6,482 nt of DNA from Planctomycetota bacterium (GTDB taxonomy: Bacteria > Planctomycetota > Phycisphaerae > Sedimentisphaerales > SG8-4): positions 1-6,482 of the forward strand of contig JAUWKC010000101.1 in assembly GCA_030607345.1 (NCBI GenBank). The letters are read 5' to 3'. Shown piece by piece: positions 1-5,608 of this stretch. Below the pieces are notes generated by a model. It saw nothing but the letters and a program-made list of their open reading frames with translations. It was not told the origin of the DNA and did no database searches. The position numbers were made by a program, and so were the translations under genes. How positions within the stretch are numbered: the first letter of the stretch is position 1; every line of letters starts with the position of its first letter.

Positions 1-60
1 AGGTTCCCCGGCAAGCCCCATCAAAAGCGAGCCGATGGAGCCCCAATGTGCTTTATGCAA
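1..60 (-). CDS. Possible start of a gene overlapping the uvrA stop (partial, unrecognised)
   Basis: One minus-strand frame is open from a TTG at 60 to the left edge, reading LHKAHWGSIGSLLMGLAGEP. It would overlap the uvrA stop codon by a few bases, which is common for translationally coupled genes. An in-frame ATG at 21-19 is an alternative start, but no convincing ribosome binding site precedes it. The small-residue and hydrophobic stretch could be the start of a membrane or secreted protein. Twenty open codons are expected by chance fairly often, so this is only a lead. I do not recognise a family. Confidence 0.18.
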   Translation of the reverse strand, partial: MHKAHWGSIGSLLMGLAGEP

Positions 61-2941
61 CAGTCTTGCGCCTTCGGCCCTTCCGAATACGCAGCTTGTC
101 TTTCAAATATCTGGCCGTATAGCTCTTTCTGCTTTTGGCAATCTCCTCAGGCGAACCCTGGGCAACCACTTCGCCGCCGCCGTCGCCGCCGCCGGGGCCA
201 AGGTCTATTATGTAATCCGCCATCTTTACAACGTCAAGATTATGCTCAATCACCACAACGGTATTGCCGCAATCCGTCAATCGCTGAAGCACATTCAACA
301 AATTGGCAATATCGGCAAAATGCAACCCCGTCGTCGGCTCATCAAGTACGTAAAGCGTGTGGCCCGTGGCGGCCTTACCCAGCTCCGAGGCAAGTTTGAC
401 ACGCTGCGCTTCGCCGCCGGAAAGAGTCGTCGAGAACTGGCCCAACTGCATATAGCCCATTCCGACATCGTTGAGAGTCTGCAGCAGCCGAACAATCGTC
501 GGAAAATTGGCAAAAAACTCGAGCGCCTTTCCTATCCTCATATCGAGCACATCGGCAATGTTCTTGCCCTTGTACGTGACCTGAAGCGTCTCCGGATTGT
601 ATCGACGCCCCTTACAGCTTTGACACGTAACGTAAACATCCGGCAAAAAGTGCATTTCAATCTTCTTTGTCCCCTGTCCTTTACATGCCTCGCATCGCCC
701 GCCTTTGACATTAAAGCTGAAACGCCCCGGTTTGTAACCGCGAATCTTGGCCTCACGCGTCATCGAAAACAGTTTTCTTATCTGGTCGAACACGCCCGTA
801 TAAGTGGCTGGGTTGCTCCGCGGCGTCCTGCCGATTGGCGACTGGTCTATCTCTATTACCTTGTCGATTTGCGCAACACCGAGGATGTTCTTGTGTTTGC
901 CGGGTCTCTCACGCGACCCATACAGCCGCCGCCGCAAAGCCCTCAACAAAATCTGGCTTACCAGGGTACTTTTGCCGGACCCCGAAACCCCCGTGACGCA
1001 GGTAAACACACCCAGCGGAAATTTCACGTCTATGTCCTTAAGGTTGTTCTCCGCAGCGCTCTTTACTTCGAGACATTTCCTCAAATTGTATTTCCTTCTC
1101 TTAAGCGGCAGGGCAATTTTTCTTTTCCCGGCCAGATATTCGCCCGTCAGGGATTCACCGCAGCCCATCACGTCCTCCAGGCTGCCCTGCACCACAACTT
1201 CGCCGCCGTGGGCGCCCGCCGCCGGGCCGATATCGATAATGTGCTCTGCGCTTCTGATAATATCTTCATCATGCTCGACAATCAGCACCGTGTTGCCGAT
1301 TTTGCAAAGCCGCCGCAGCAGGCCGAGCAGCCTGTTATTGTCACGCTTGTGCAGGCCTATCGTCGGTTCGTCAAGCACGTAACAGACCCCAACCAGGCCG
1401 CTGCCCACCTGCGTGGCAAGCCGGATACGCTGAGCCTCGCCGCCCGAAAGTGTACTGCTGGCCCTATCAAGGGTTAAATACCCAAGCCCGACATCAACCA
1501 TAAACTTCAGCCTTGCATTAATCTCCTTCAAAATCTGGGCGGCGATTACCGCGCGTTCTTCGTCCAGTTTCAAGTGCTTAAAGAACTTCTGTGCCTTCTC
1601 GATGCTCAACTTCACCATCTCGGATATGTTCTGGTTCCCCACGGTGACGGCCACGGCTTCGGGACGAAGCCGCGCACCTTTGCAGCTCCGGCAAGGCTGC
1701 TCCGAAAGGTAGCTGTGCAGCCTGGCCTTGACATATTCGCTGGTCGTATTCTTCCACCGACGTGACAGGTTCGGAATAACCCCTTCGAACGAGAAGCCGT
1801 ACTCCGTTCTGTCGGCGGTACTGGTGCCGTACATCAGAAGCTTCTTCGTATCAGCCGGTATCCTTTCAAACGGCGTCGACCTGCTCAAACCCGTCTCCCT
1901 GCAGAATCTTCTTGTGAGCCGCTTATAGAAAATATTCATTCTCTTGCCGCCTTTTCGCCACGCATCGATAGCGCCGTCTTCGAGTGAGACGCTCTTATCC
2001 GGCACAATCAGGTCGGGGTCAAATTCAAGAATCGTCCCCAGCCCATCGCAGCTTTTGCAGGCACCGTAAGGGCTGTTGAAGCTGAATAGCCGCGGCGACA
2101 ACTCCTCGAGCGACGCCTCCGGATGCCTTGCGCATGCGAACTTCTCACTATAGACCGCCTGCGTCCAGCCGGATTTACTGTTCTTTGCTCCGTTGTCGGC
2201 CTGTACATCAGGCTTCTGCGCCAACACGAGAATCACACCGTCCGCCAGCTTGAGGGCCGTCTCAACCGAATCAGCCAGACGCGTCCGAATCGAATCCTTG
2301 ACTATCAACCTGTCGACAACCGCTGCGATATTGTGCTTCTTGTTCTTATTCAAAGGCGGCACATTACGTACATCGTAGATGCCGTCGTCGACCCGGACAC
2401 GAACAAAGCCTTCTCGCTGAACCGCTGCAAAAATATCCTTATGCTCGCCTTTTCTGCCGCGAACCAGCGGAGCACAAATCTGAACCTTCGTCCCCTCAGG
2501 ATTGCTGAGTATGGATTCCACTATCTGCGAAGAGTGCTGGCTCGTTATCTCCCGGCCGCATATCCAGCAGTGCGGTTGGCCGACACGCGCAAAAAGCAGC
2601 CGGAAGTAATCATAGATTTCCGTCGTGGTCGCCACCGTCGAGCGAGGATTGCCGCCGGCGCTTCGCTGCTCAATCGCGATGGTCGGAGGCAAACCCGTGA
2701 TATTGCGCACAGCCGGCTTCTGCATCTGCTCAAGGAACTGACGCGCATAAGCGCTGAGTGACTCGACGTATTTACGCCGGCCTTCGGCATAGATAGTATC
2801 GAACGCAAGGGAACTCTTGCCCGAACCGCTTATCCCGGTGATTACTACCAGTTTATCCCGCGGAATGCTCAGGTTGATATTCTTGAGATTGTGCTCAGCA
2901 GCACCGGTGATATCGATGGTTTTTTCCTTCGCCCTTGCCAT
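53..2941 (-). CDS. uvrA: UvrABC system protein A (excinuclease ABC subunit A)
   Basis: UvrA is the cytoplasmic damage-sensing ATPase of nucleotide excision repair. As a dimer it loads UvrB on bulky DNA lesions. The 962-residue product is slightly longer than the usual ~940 and looks intact. Both ABC ATPase modules are visible. Module I has Walker A GISGSGKSS at 36-44, signature LSGGEAQR at 498-505 and Walker B YVLDEPTIGLH at 521-531. Module II has Walker A GVSGSGKST at 651-659, signature at 840-847 and Walker B YVLDEPTTGLH at 864-874. Cysteine pairs typical of UvrA are C125/C128, C295/C298, C417/C420, C750/C753 and C773/C776. One expected pair is C270-x2-H273, with His for the second Cys, and a hydrophilic segment lies just before it (about 242-262). 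I chose the ATG at 2941 because GGGAG lies just upstream and MARAKEKTIDITGAAEHNL matches how UvrA proteins begin. A TTG at 3001 would add 20 residues unlike the family and lies at or above the predicted transcription start. uvrB and uvrC are not in the window. Confidence 0.97.
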   Translation of the reverse strand: MARAKEKTIDITGAAEHNLKNINLSIPRDKLVVITGISGSGKSSLAFDTIYAEGRRKYVESLSAYARQFLEQMQKPAVRNITGLPPTIAIEQRSAGGNPRSTVATTTEIYDYFRLLFARVGQPHCWICGREITSQHSSQIVESILSNPEGTKVQICAPLVRGRKGEHKDIFAAVQREGFVRVRVDDGIYDVRNVPPLNKNKKHNIAAVVDRLIVKDSIRTRLADSVETALKLADGVILVLAQKPDVQADNGAKNSKSGWTQAVYSEKFACARHPEASLEELSPRLFSFNSPYGACKSCDGLGTILEFDPDLIVPDKSVSLEDGAIDAWRKGGKRMNIFYKRLTRRFCRETGLSRSTPFERIPADTKKLLMYGTSTADRTEYGFSFEGVIPNLSRRWKNTTSEYVKARLHSYLSEQPCRSCKGARLRPEAVAVTVGNQNISEMVKLSIEKAQKFFKHLKLDEERAVIAAQILKEINARLKFMVDVGLGYLTLDRASSTLSGGEAQRIRLATQVGSGLVGVCYVLDEPTIGLHKRDNNRLLGLLRRLCKIGNTVLIVEHDEDIIRSAEHIIDIGPAAGAHGGEVVVQGSLEDVMGCGESLTGEYLAGKRKIALPLKRRKYNLRKCLEVKSAAENNLKDIDVKFPLGVFTCVTGVSGSGKSTLVSQILLRALRRRLYGSRERPGKHKNILGVAQIDKVIEIDQSPIGRTPRSNPATYTGVFDQIRKLFSMTREAKIRGYKPGRFSFNVKGGRCEACKGQGTKKIEMHFLPDVYVTCQSCKGRRYNPETLQVTYKGKNIADVLDMRIGKALEFFANFPTIVRLLQTLNDVGMGYMQLGQFSTTLSGGEAQRVKLASELGKAATGHTLYVLDEPTTGLHFADIANLLNVLQRLTDCGNTVVVIEHNLDVVKMADYIIDLGPGGGDGGGEVVAQGSPEEIAKSRKSYTARYLKDKLRIRKGRRRKTVA

Positions 2942-2945
2942 AATG

Positions 2946-2950
2946 CTCCC
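2946..2950 (-). promoter_or_regulatory. Ribosome binding site of uvrA
   Basis: On the minus strand GGGAG is followed by CATT and the ATG at 2941. The 4-base spacing is slightly short but workable. This site decides the uvrA start: the longer TTG-initiated reading from 3001 has no comparable Shine-Dalgarno sequence. Confidence 0.65.
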
Positions 2951-3004
2951 ATTGCCGCCCCGGGTAATGCCATTGTCAAAATCCACTGCAAACCCAAACA
3001 AATC

Positions 3005-3033
3005 ATTGTAACAGAATCCCTCACAAAGGTAAA
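3005..3033 (-). promoter_or_regulatory. Candidate sigma70-type promoter of uvrA
   Basis: On the minus strand, TTTACC (3033-3028) serves as -35 and TACAAT (3010-3005) as -10, separated by exactly 17 bases. They match the consensus hexamers at 4 of 6 and 5 of 6 positions. Transcription would begin near 2998, giving a leader of about 57 bases before the ATG at 2941. The site overlaps the oppositely oriented nfi promoter almost completely. It was found by eye, with no scoring against the genome background. Confidence 0.4.
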
Positions 3034-3035
3034 AT
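3006..3035 (+). promoter_or_regulatory. Candidate sigma70-type promoter of nfi
   Basis: TTGTAA (3006-3011) as -35 and TAAAAT (3030-3035) as -10 are separated by 18 bases. They match consensus at 4 of 6 and 5 of 6 positions. Transcription would start near 3042, about 53 bases before the nfi ATG. The hexamers lie on the same base pairs as those of the divergent uvrA promoter, so one polymerase bound here should exclude the other. Confidence 0.38.
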
Positions 3036-3042
3036 ACCTAAA

Positions 3043-3052
3043 TGACCGGTCA
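3043..3052. promoter_or_regulatory. Perfect 10-base palindrome, possible operator
   Basis: TGACCGGTCA is a perfect inverted repeat with no spacer, placed at about +2 to +11 of the predicted nfi transcript and upstream of the uvrA promoter. That is a plausible position for a repressor of nfi. It does not resemble the LexA boxes I know: CTG-N10-CAG, GAAC-N4-GTTC or GTTC-N7-GTTC. A palindrome of this size would occur by chance in roughly one in seven regions this long, so the regulatory reading is weak. Confidence 0.25.
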
Positions 3053-3076
3053 ACAGAACACGGCTACCGGCAATGC

Positions 3077-3097
3077 AAGGAAAAATGTAAGCGTATG
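3077..3097 (+). promoter_or_regulatory. nfi translation start region with an adjacent ATG-TAA start-stop pair
   Basis: The only Shine-Dalgarno-like sequence before nfi is AAGGA at 3077-3081. It lies 13 bases from the ATG at 3095, which is long, and only 3 bases from an out-of-frame ATG at 3085 that is followed directly by TAA (3088-3090). Neither spacing is optimal. The nfi ATG at 3095 is still the best start: no other ATG or GTG occurs in frame nearby, and it gives the normal protein length for the family. Confidence 0.4.
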
Positions 3098-3772
3098 CGA
3101 ATACAGCAGTTACACAACTGGAAACTGACTTACGCACAGGCGGCACGGATGCAAAGCAACCTTGCCTGCAAAGTCCAATTTACTCCACTGAAGAAGCAGC
3201 CAAAACTTATCGCCGGGCTCGACTGTGCTTTCAGTAAAGACGGCCGAAAAATCATCGCCGTCGCGGTCGTGCTGAAAATGCCGGATTTTGCCGTTGCCGA
3301 AACAACCAGCGCCGTCCGCAAGACCGCCTTTCCCTACATACCGGGTCTGCTCTCTTTCCGCGAAGCGCCGGTCTGCATCGCCGCCGTCGAAAAGCTGAAA
3401 AAAAACCCGGATTTGTTCGTCATTGACGGCCAGGGTATCGCGCATCCACGCCGCCTCGGCCTGGCAGCACATCTGGGCCTGGTCTTCGACAAACCAACCA
3501 TCGGCTGTGCAAAAAGCAGACTAACCGGTGCCTTTGACGAACCAAAGAGCAAAAAGGGCTCTTATAGCCTGCTCACCGACCACGATGAGATTATCGGCGC
3601 TGTAGTCAGGACCCGCACCGACGTCAAACCGGTTTTTATCTCGGTGGGCCACAAATGTCTGCTGAAAGACGCAATCAAAATCATCCTCGCCTGCACAACC
3701 AAATATCGCCTGCCCGAGCCGACACGCCTCGCCCACCAACTGGTAACAAAACTTAAGAACCCGACCTTTTAG
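3095..3772 (+). CDS. nfi: Endonuclease V (deoxyinosine 3'-endonuclease)
   Basis: Endonuclease V starts repair of deaminated bases. It nicks DNA at the second phosphodiester bond 3' of hypoxanthine (inosine), and to a lesser extent of other deaminated bases, using Mg2+. The 225-residue protein has the normal family length and all expected motifs: IAGLDCAF with metal ligand D43, PYIPG with wedge residue Y81, LSFRE with E90, FVIDGQG with D111, HPRRLG at 117-122, K140 in GCAKSRLTG, and H186 in SVGHK. The carboxylates sit at nearly the same numbers as in the Thermotoga maritima enzyme (D43, E89, D110), which supports the ATG at 3095. The frame stays open upstream to 2891, but that part overlaps uvrA and matches nothing in the family. 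The gene is divergent from uvrA with 153 bases between start codons. The next gene follows after 118 bases on the same strand and may be transcribed separately. Confidence 0.95.
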   Translation: MRIQQLHNWKLTYAQAARMQSNLACKVQFTPLKKQPKLIAGLDCAFSKDGRKIIAVAVVLKMPDFAVAETTSAVRKTAFPYIPGLLSFREAPVCIAAVEKLKKNPDLFVIDGQGIAHPRRLGLAAHLGLVFDKPTIGCAKSRLTGAFDEPKSKKGSYSLLTDHDEIIGAVVRTRTDVKPVFISVGHKCLLKDAIKIILACTTKYRLPEPTRLAHQLVTKLKNPTF

Positions 3773-3800
3773 GAAAAGACCCTTCCAAAAAACAAAATAG

Positions 3801-3809
3801 TGATAGAAT
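3801..3809 (+). promoter_or_regulatory. Weak candidate extended -10 promoter element
   Basis: TGATAGAAT reads as an extended -10 (TG-N-TAGAAT, 5 of 6 hexamer matches) in the 118-base gap between nfi and the methyltransferase gene. No good -35 lies 16-18 bases upstream. A second -10-like hexamer, TATAAA, occurs at 3852-3857, also without a clear -35. Transcription would start near 3816, leaving a leader of about 75 bases. A separate promoter is plausible given the gap but is not demonstrated. Confidence 0.22.
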
Positions 3810-3877
3810 AGGCCCTGATATCTATCGCACCGAAACGGGTCGCAAACATACTATAAACGCCCGATAGTTGCCTTTGT

Positions 3878-3883
3878 CAGGAG
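3878..3883 (+). promoter_or_regulatory. Ribosome binding site of the MtaA-like gene
   Basis: CAGGAG lies 7 bases before the ATG at 3891, a strong Shine-Dalgarno match at ideal spacing. It fixes the start of the 346-residue protein. Confidence 0.7.
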
Positions 3884-3890
3884 TTGAGTT

Positions 3891-4931
3891 ATGAGCCTCA
3901 ACAGAAAAAAACTTTCGGAACTTACAAAAGCAGCCTATGCCGAAAACAGAAGGTTGATAGCACCTTTGGTAGGTTTCCCAGGGTGCAATCTCACAGGCTT
4001 CTCAATAAAAGTGGCACAGCAGAACCACAGCATCCACTTTGCATGCATCAGTGAGTTAGTCAAAGTCCTCAAGCCCGATATCGCCTTTATGCTCATGGAC
4101 CTTTCGGTTGAGGCAAATGCGCTCGGCCTGCCCGTAAGATTCCCAACCGACGACTCGAGCAGCGTTGAAAAGCACCCCGTTGACAGACTTGACCAACTCG
4201 AAGGCTACAAACGAATCAAGATACTGCAGGACGCCCGTGTCCAGTCGTACGCAAAAACCATAGAGATGATGAGGATTGGTCTGCCGCAGGAAATTCTCGT
4301 CGCTGCATACGTCGTAGGACCTCTGACACTTGCCGGCCTGCTCCGGTCCGTAGAGGAAATTGCAATCGACTCAATCCTCAATCCTCAAATCCTGCACGGC
4401 CTCTGCCGCTTTGCAACTGAGATTATCCAGAAATACGCCGGCGCACTCATAAATGCCGGCGCCGATATCATCTGTATCCTTGAGCCCTCCGCTATGATGC
4501 TCGGGCCGCAGCAGTTCAGAACGTTCAGCGGGGAGTACGTAACTCGTATTATGGAAAGCTACAGGCACGAAAACGTCGAAACCATTTATCACGTCTGCGG
4601 CAACACCATGCACCTCATAAAGGAGATGGCTGATACCGGTATAGCCGCCGTCAGCCTGGATTCCGCCGAAAACGGCGTCGATATCGCCAAGGCCGCACAA
4701 ATGGTGCCCGAAAACGTTGTGATAATGGGCAATGTCTCATCCACTGTCGTTATGACCGACGGCTCGGCCGAAACAGTCAACAAGGCCACACGAGAAGTGT
4801 TGGTCAAAATGCGCCCTTATCCGAACTTCATACTCAGCACCTCTTGCGACATACCGCAGCAAGCCCCTCCGGAAAACCTCAAGGCTTTCATGCAAACCGG
4901 ACGTCAATTCAAATGGCGCCTGTCCCGCTAA
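3891..4931 (+). CDS. Uroporphyrinogen decarboxylase-family protein, MtaA/MtbA-like methylcobamide methyltransferase
   Basis: The 346-residue protein has the TIM-barrel fold family shared by HemE, MtaA, MtbA and related enzymes. MtaA-type enzymes move a methyl group between a corrinoid protein and a thiol or other acceptor, using zinc held by His-x-Cys-x(n)-Cys. That motif is visible here as H234 and C236 in YHVCGNT and C319 in STSCDIP, close to where MtaA has it. Other family features are GPLTLAG at 143-149, GADIICILEPSAM at 190-202, the VSLD strand at 254-257 and GNVSS at 280-284. HemE itself is unlikely: the N-terminal RQAGR motif is absent and the zinc motif is present. The protein is probably cytoplasmic, with no signal or membrane segment seen. 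No corrinoid-binding protein or substrate-specific MtaB/MttB-type partner is in the window, so neither methyl donor nor acceptor can be named. The gene ends 40 bases from the convergent cyclophilin gene, and I see no terminator hairpin in that gap. Family is near certain; the methyl-transfer role is inferred from the motif. Confidence 0.85.
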   Translation: MSLNRKKLSELTKAAYAENRRLIAPLVGFPGCNLTGFSIKVAQQNHSIHFACISELVKVLKPDIAFMLMDLSVEANALGLPVRFPTDDSSSVEKHPVDRLDQLEGYKRIKILQDARVQSYAKTIEMMRIGLPQEILVAAYVVGPLTLAGLLRSVEEIAIDSILNPQILHGLCRFATEIIQKYAGALINAGADIICILEPSAMMLGPQQFRTFSGEYVTRIMESYRHENVETIYHVCGNTMHLIKEMADTGIAAVSLDSAENGVDIAKAAQMVPENVVIMGNVSSTVVMTDGSAETVNKATREVLVKMRPYPNFILSTSCDIPQQAPPENLKAFMQTGRQFKWRLSR

Positions 4932-4971
4932 ACTAACCCGTTGCTACTTTCAAGTCCTCGGATGAACTGTG

Positions 4972-5574
4972 CTATTGCCCCGGCATTACTACAGCCGCCT
5001 TTATCACCACAGGTGTCACCGGAACATTCTGATGTGGGCCTCTTCGCGTAGTTCGGACCGCTGCAATCCTGTCGACAACGTCCATGCCCTCGACCACCTT
5101 GCCGAATACGGCGTAGCCGGGACTATGTGCCGGGACATAATTAAGAGGATCGTTGTCCTTCAAATTAATAAAGAATTGGCTTGTCGCGCTGTCGGGCTCC
5201 TCCGTTCGGGCCATCGCGATAGTGCCCCGGTCGTTCTTCAGGCCGTTGCTCGCTTCGTTAATAATGGGCGGATGAGTCTGCTTGCGCTTCATATCCACCG
5301 TAAATCCCCCGCCCTGTATCATAAAACCCGCCATAACCCGGTGAAATATGAGCCCATCAAAAAAACCTTCATTAACATATCGAAGAAAGTTCTCTGCGGT
5401 AACAGGCGCCGCTTTCTCATCAATTTCGACAGTAATATCGCCTATGTTCGTCTGAAGTTTCACTTTCGCTGCTCCCGTCGGCTCACTTACAGGCTGCCGC
5501 GCTGCCTTCTTGCTGCACCCGGATGTCAAAACAACAGCCAACGTCAACACACCTAAATAGAATCTCGTGCACAT
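4972..5574 (-). CDS. Cyclophilin-type peptidyl-prolyl cis-trans isomerase, predicted lipoprotein
   Basis: Cyclophilins catalyse cis-trans isomerisation of Xaa-Pro bonds. The 200-residue product has a short lipoprotein signal (residues 1-20: a few polar residues, a hydrophobic core, then LTSGC) with C20 as the likely lipidated residue. Thr at -3 of the lipobox is tolerated but not typical. A polar linker (21-36) leads to the cyclophilin domain (about 37-200). Active-site features are FHR at 77-79 (R79 matching human CypA R55), F84 and Q87 in GFMIQGG, SQFFIN at 132-137 and YAVFGKVVEGMDVVD at 154-168. The CypA W121 position appears to be proline (P143 in NDPLN), suggesting weak cyclosporin binding. 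It probably acts in the periplasm on exported proteins, anchored to a membrane. The start is ATG 5574, preceded by AGAGGA with 7-base spacing; a TTG directly upstream at 5577 is less well placed. It lies 34 bases downstream of the Gfo/Idh/MocA gene, probably in one operon. Confidence 0.92.
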   Translation of the reverse strand: MCTRFYLGVLTLAVVLTSGCSKKAARQPVSEPTGAAKVKLQTNIGDITVEIDEKAAPVTAENFLRYVNEGFFDGLIFHRVMAGFMIQGGGFTVDMKRKQTHPPIINEASNGLKNDRGTIAMARTEEPDSATSQFFINLKDNDPLNYVPAHSPGYAVFGKVVEGMDVVDRIAAVRTTRRGPHQNVPVTPVVIKAAVVMPGQ

Positions 5575-5581
5575 CAAAATG

Positions 5582-5587
5582 TCCTCT
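5582..5587 (-). promoter_or_regulatory. Ribosome binding site of the cyclophilin gene
   Basis: On the minus strand AGAGGA precedes the ATG at 5574 by 7 bases, but the adjacent TTG at 5577 by only 4. The spacing favours the ATG, giving 200 rather than 201 residues. Confidence 0.65.
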
Positions 5588-5608
5588 CAAAGCAAAAATA
5601 ATCGGCTA

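Noticed and set aside
172..197. A run of GCC/GTC-type triplets resembling a trinucleotide repeat
   Set aside because: It encodes the normal glycine-rich GPGGGDGGGEV segment near the UvrA C-terminus and is explained by protein conservation.
35..1477. A 480-codon plus-strand open frame opposite the 3' half of uvrA
   Set aside because: It lies fully antisense to a strongly conserved uvrA region. Its translation is rich in Arg, His and Gln with no recognisable motif, as expected from a codon-biased gene read on the opposite strand.
2942..3094. A LexA (SOS) box between uvrA and nfi
   Set aside because: I looked on both strands for CTG-N10-CAG, GAAC-N4-GTTC and GTTC-N7-GTTC patterns and found none. 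A lineage-specific box cannot be excluded.
3822..3867. Inverted repeat CTATCG...CGATAG before the methyltransferase gene
   Set aside because: Only six base pairs separated by 34 bases with no extension of the stem and no T-run, so it is neither a credible terminator nor a clear operator.
3773..3890. A cobalamin riboswitch in the leader of the corrinoid-type methyltransferase gene
   Set aside because: The whole gap is only 118 bases, shorter than a normal cobalamin riboswitch, and I see no B12-box-like conserved segment.
3891..4931. Annotation as HemE, uroporphyrinogen decarboxylase of haem synthesis
   Set aside because: The HemE N-terminal RQAGR motif is missing, and the His-x-Cys...Cys zinc motif of the methyltransferase branch is present.
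4969..5556. A 195-codon plus-strand open frame opposite the cyclophilin gene
   Set aside because: The minus strand encodes an unmistakable cyclophilin with a signal peptide, and the plus-strand reading shows no family features or ribosome binding site.
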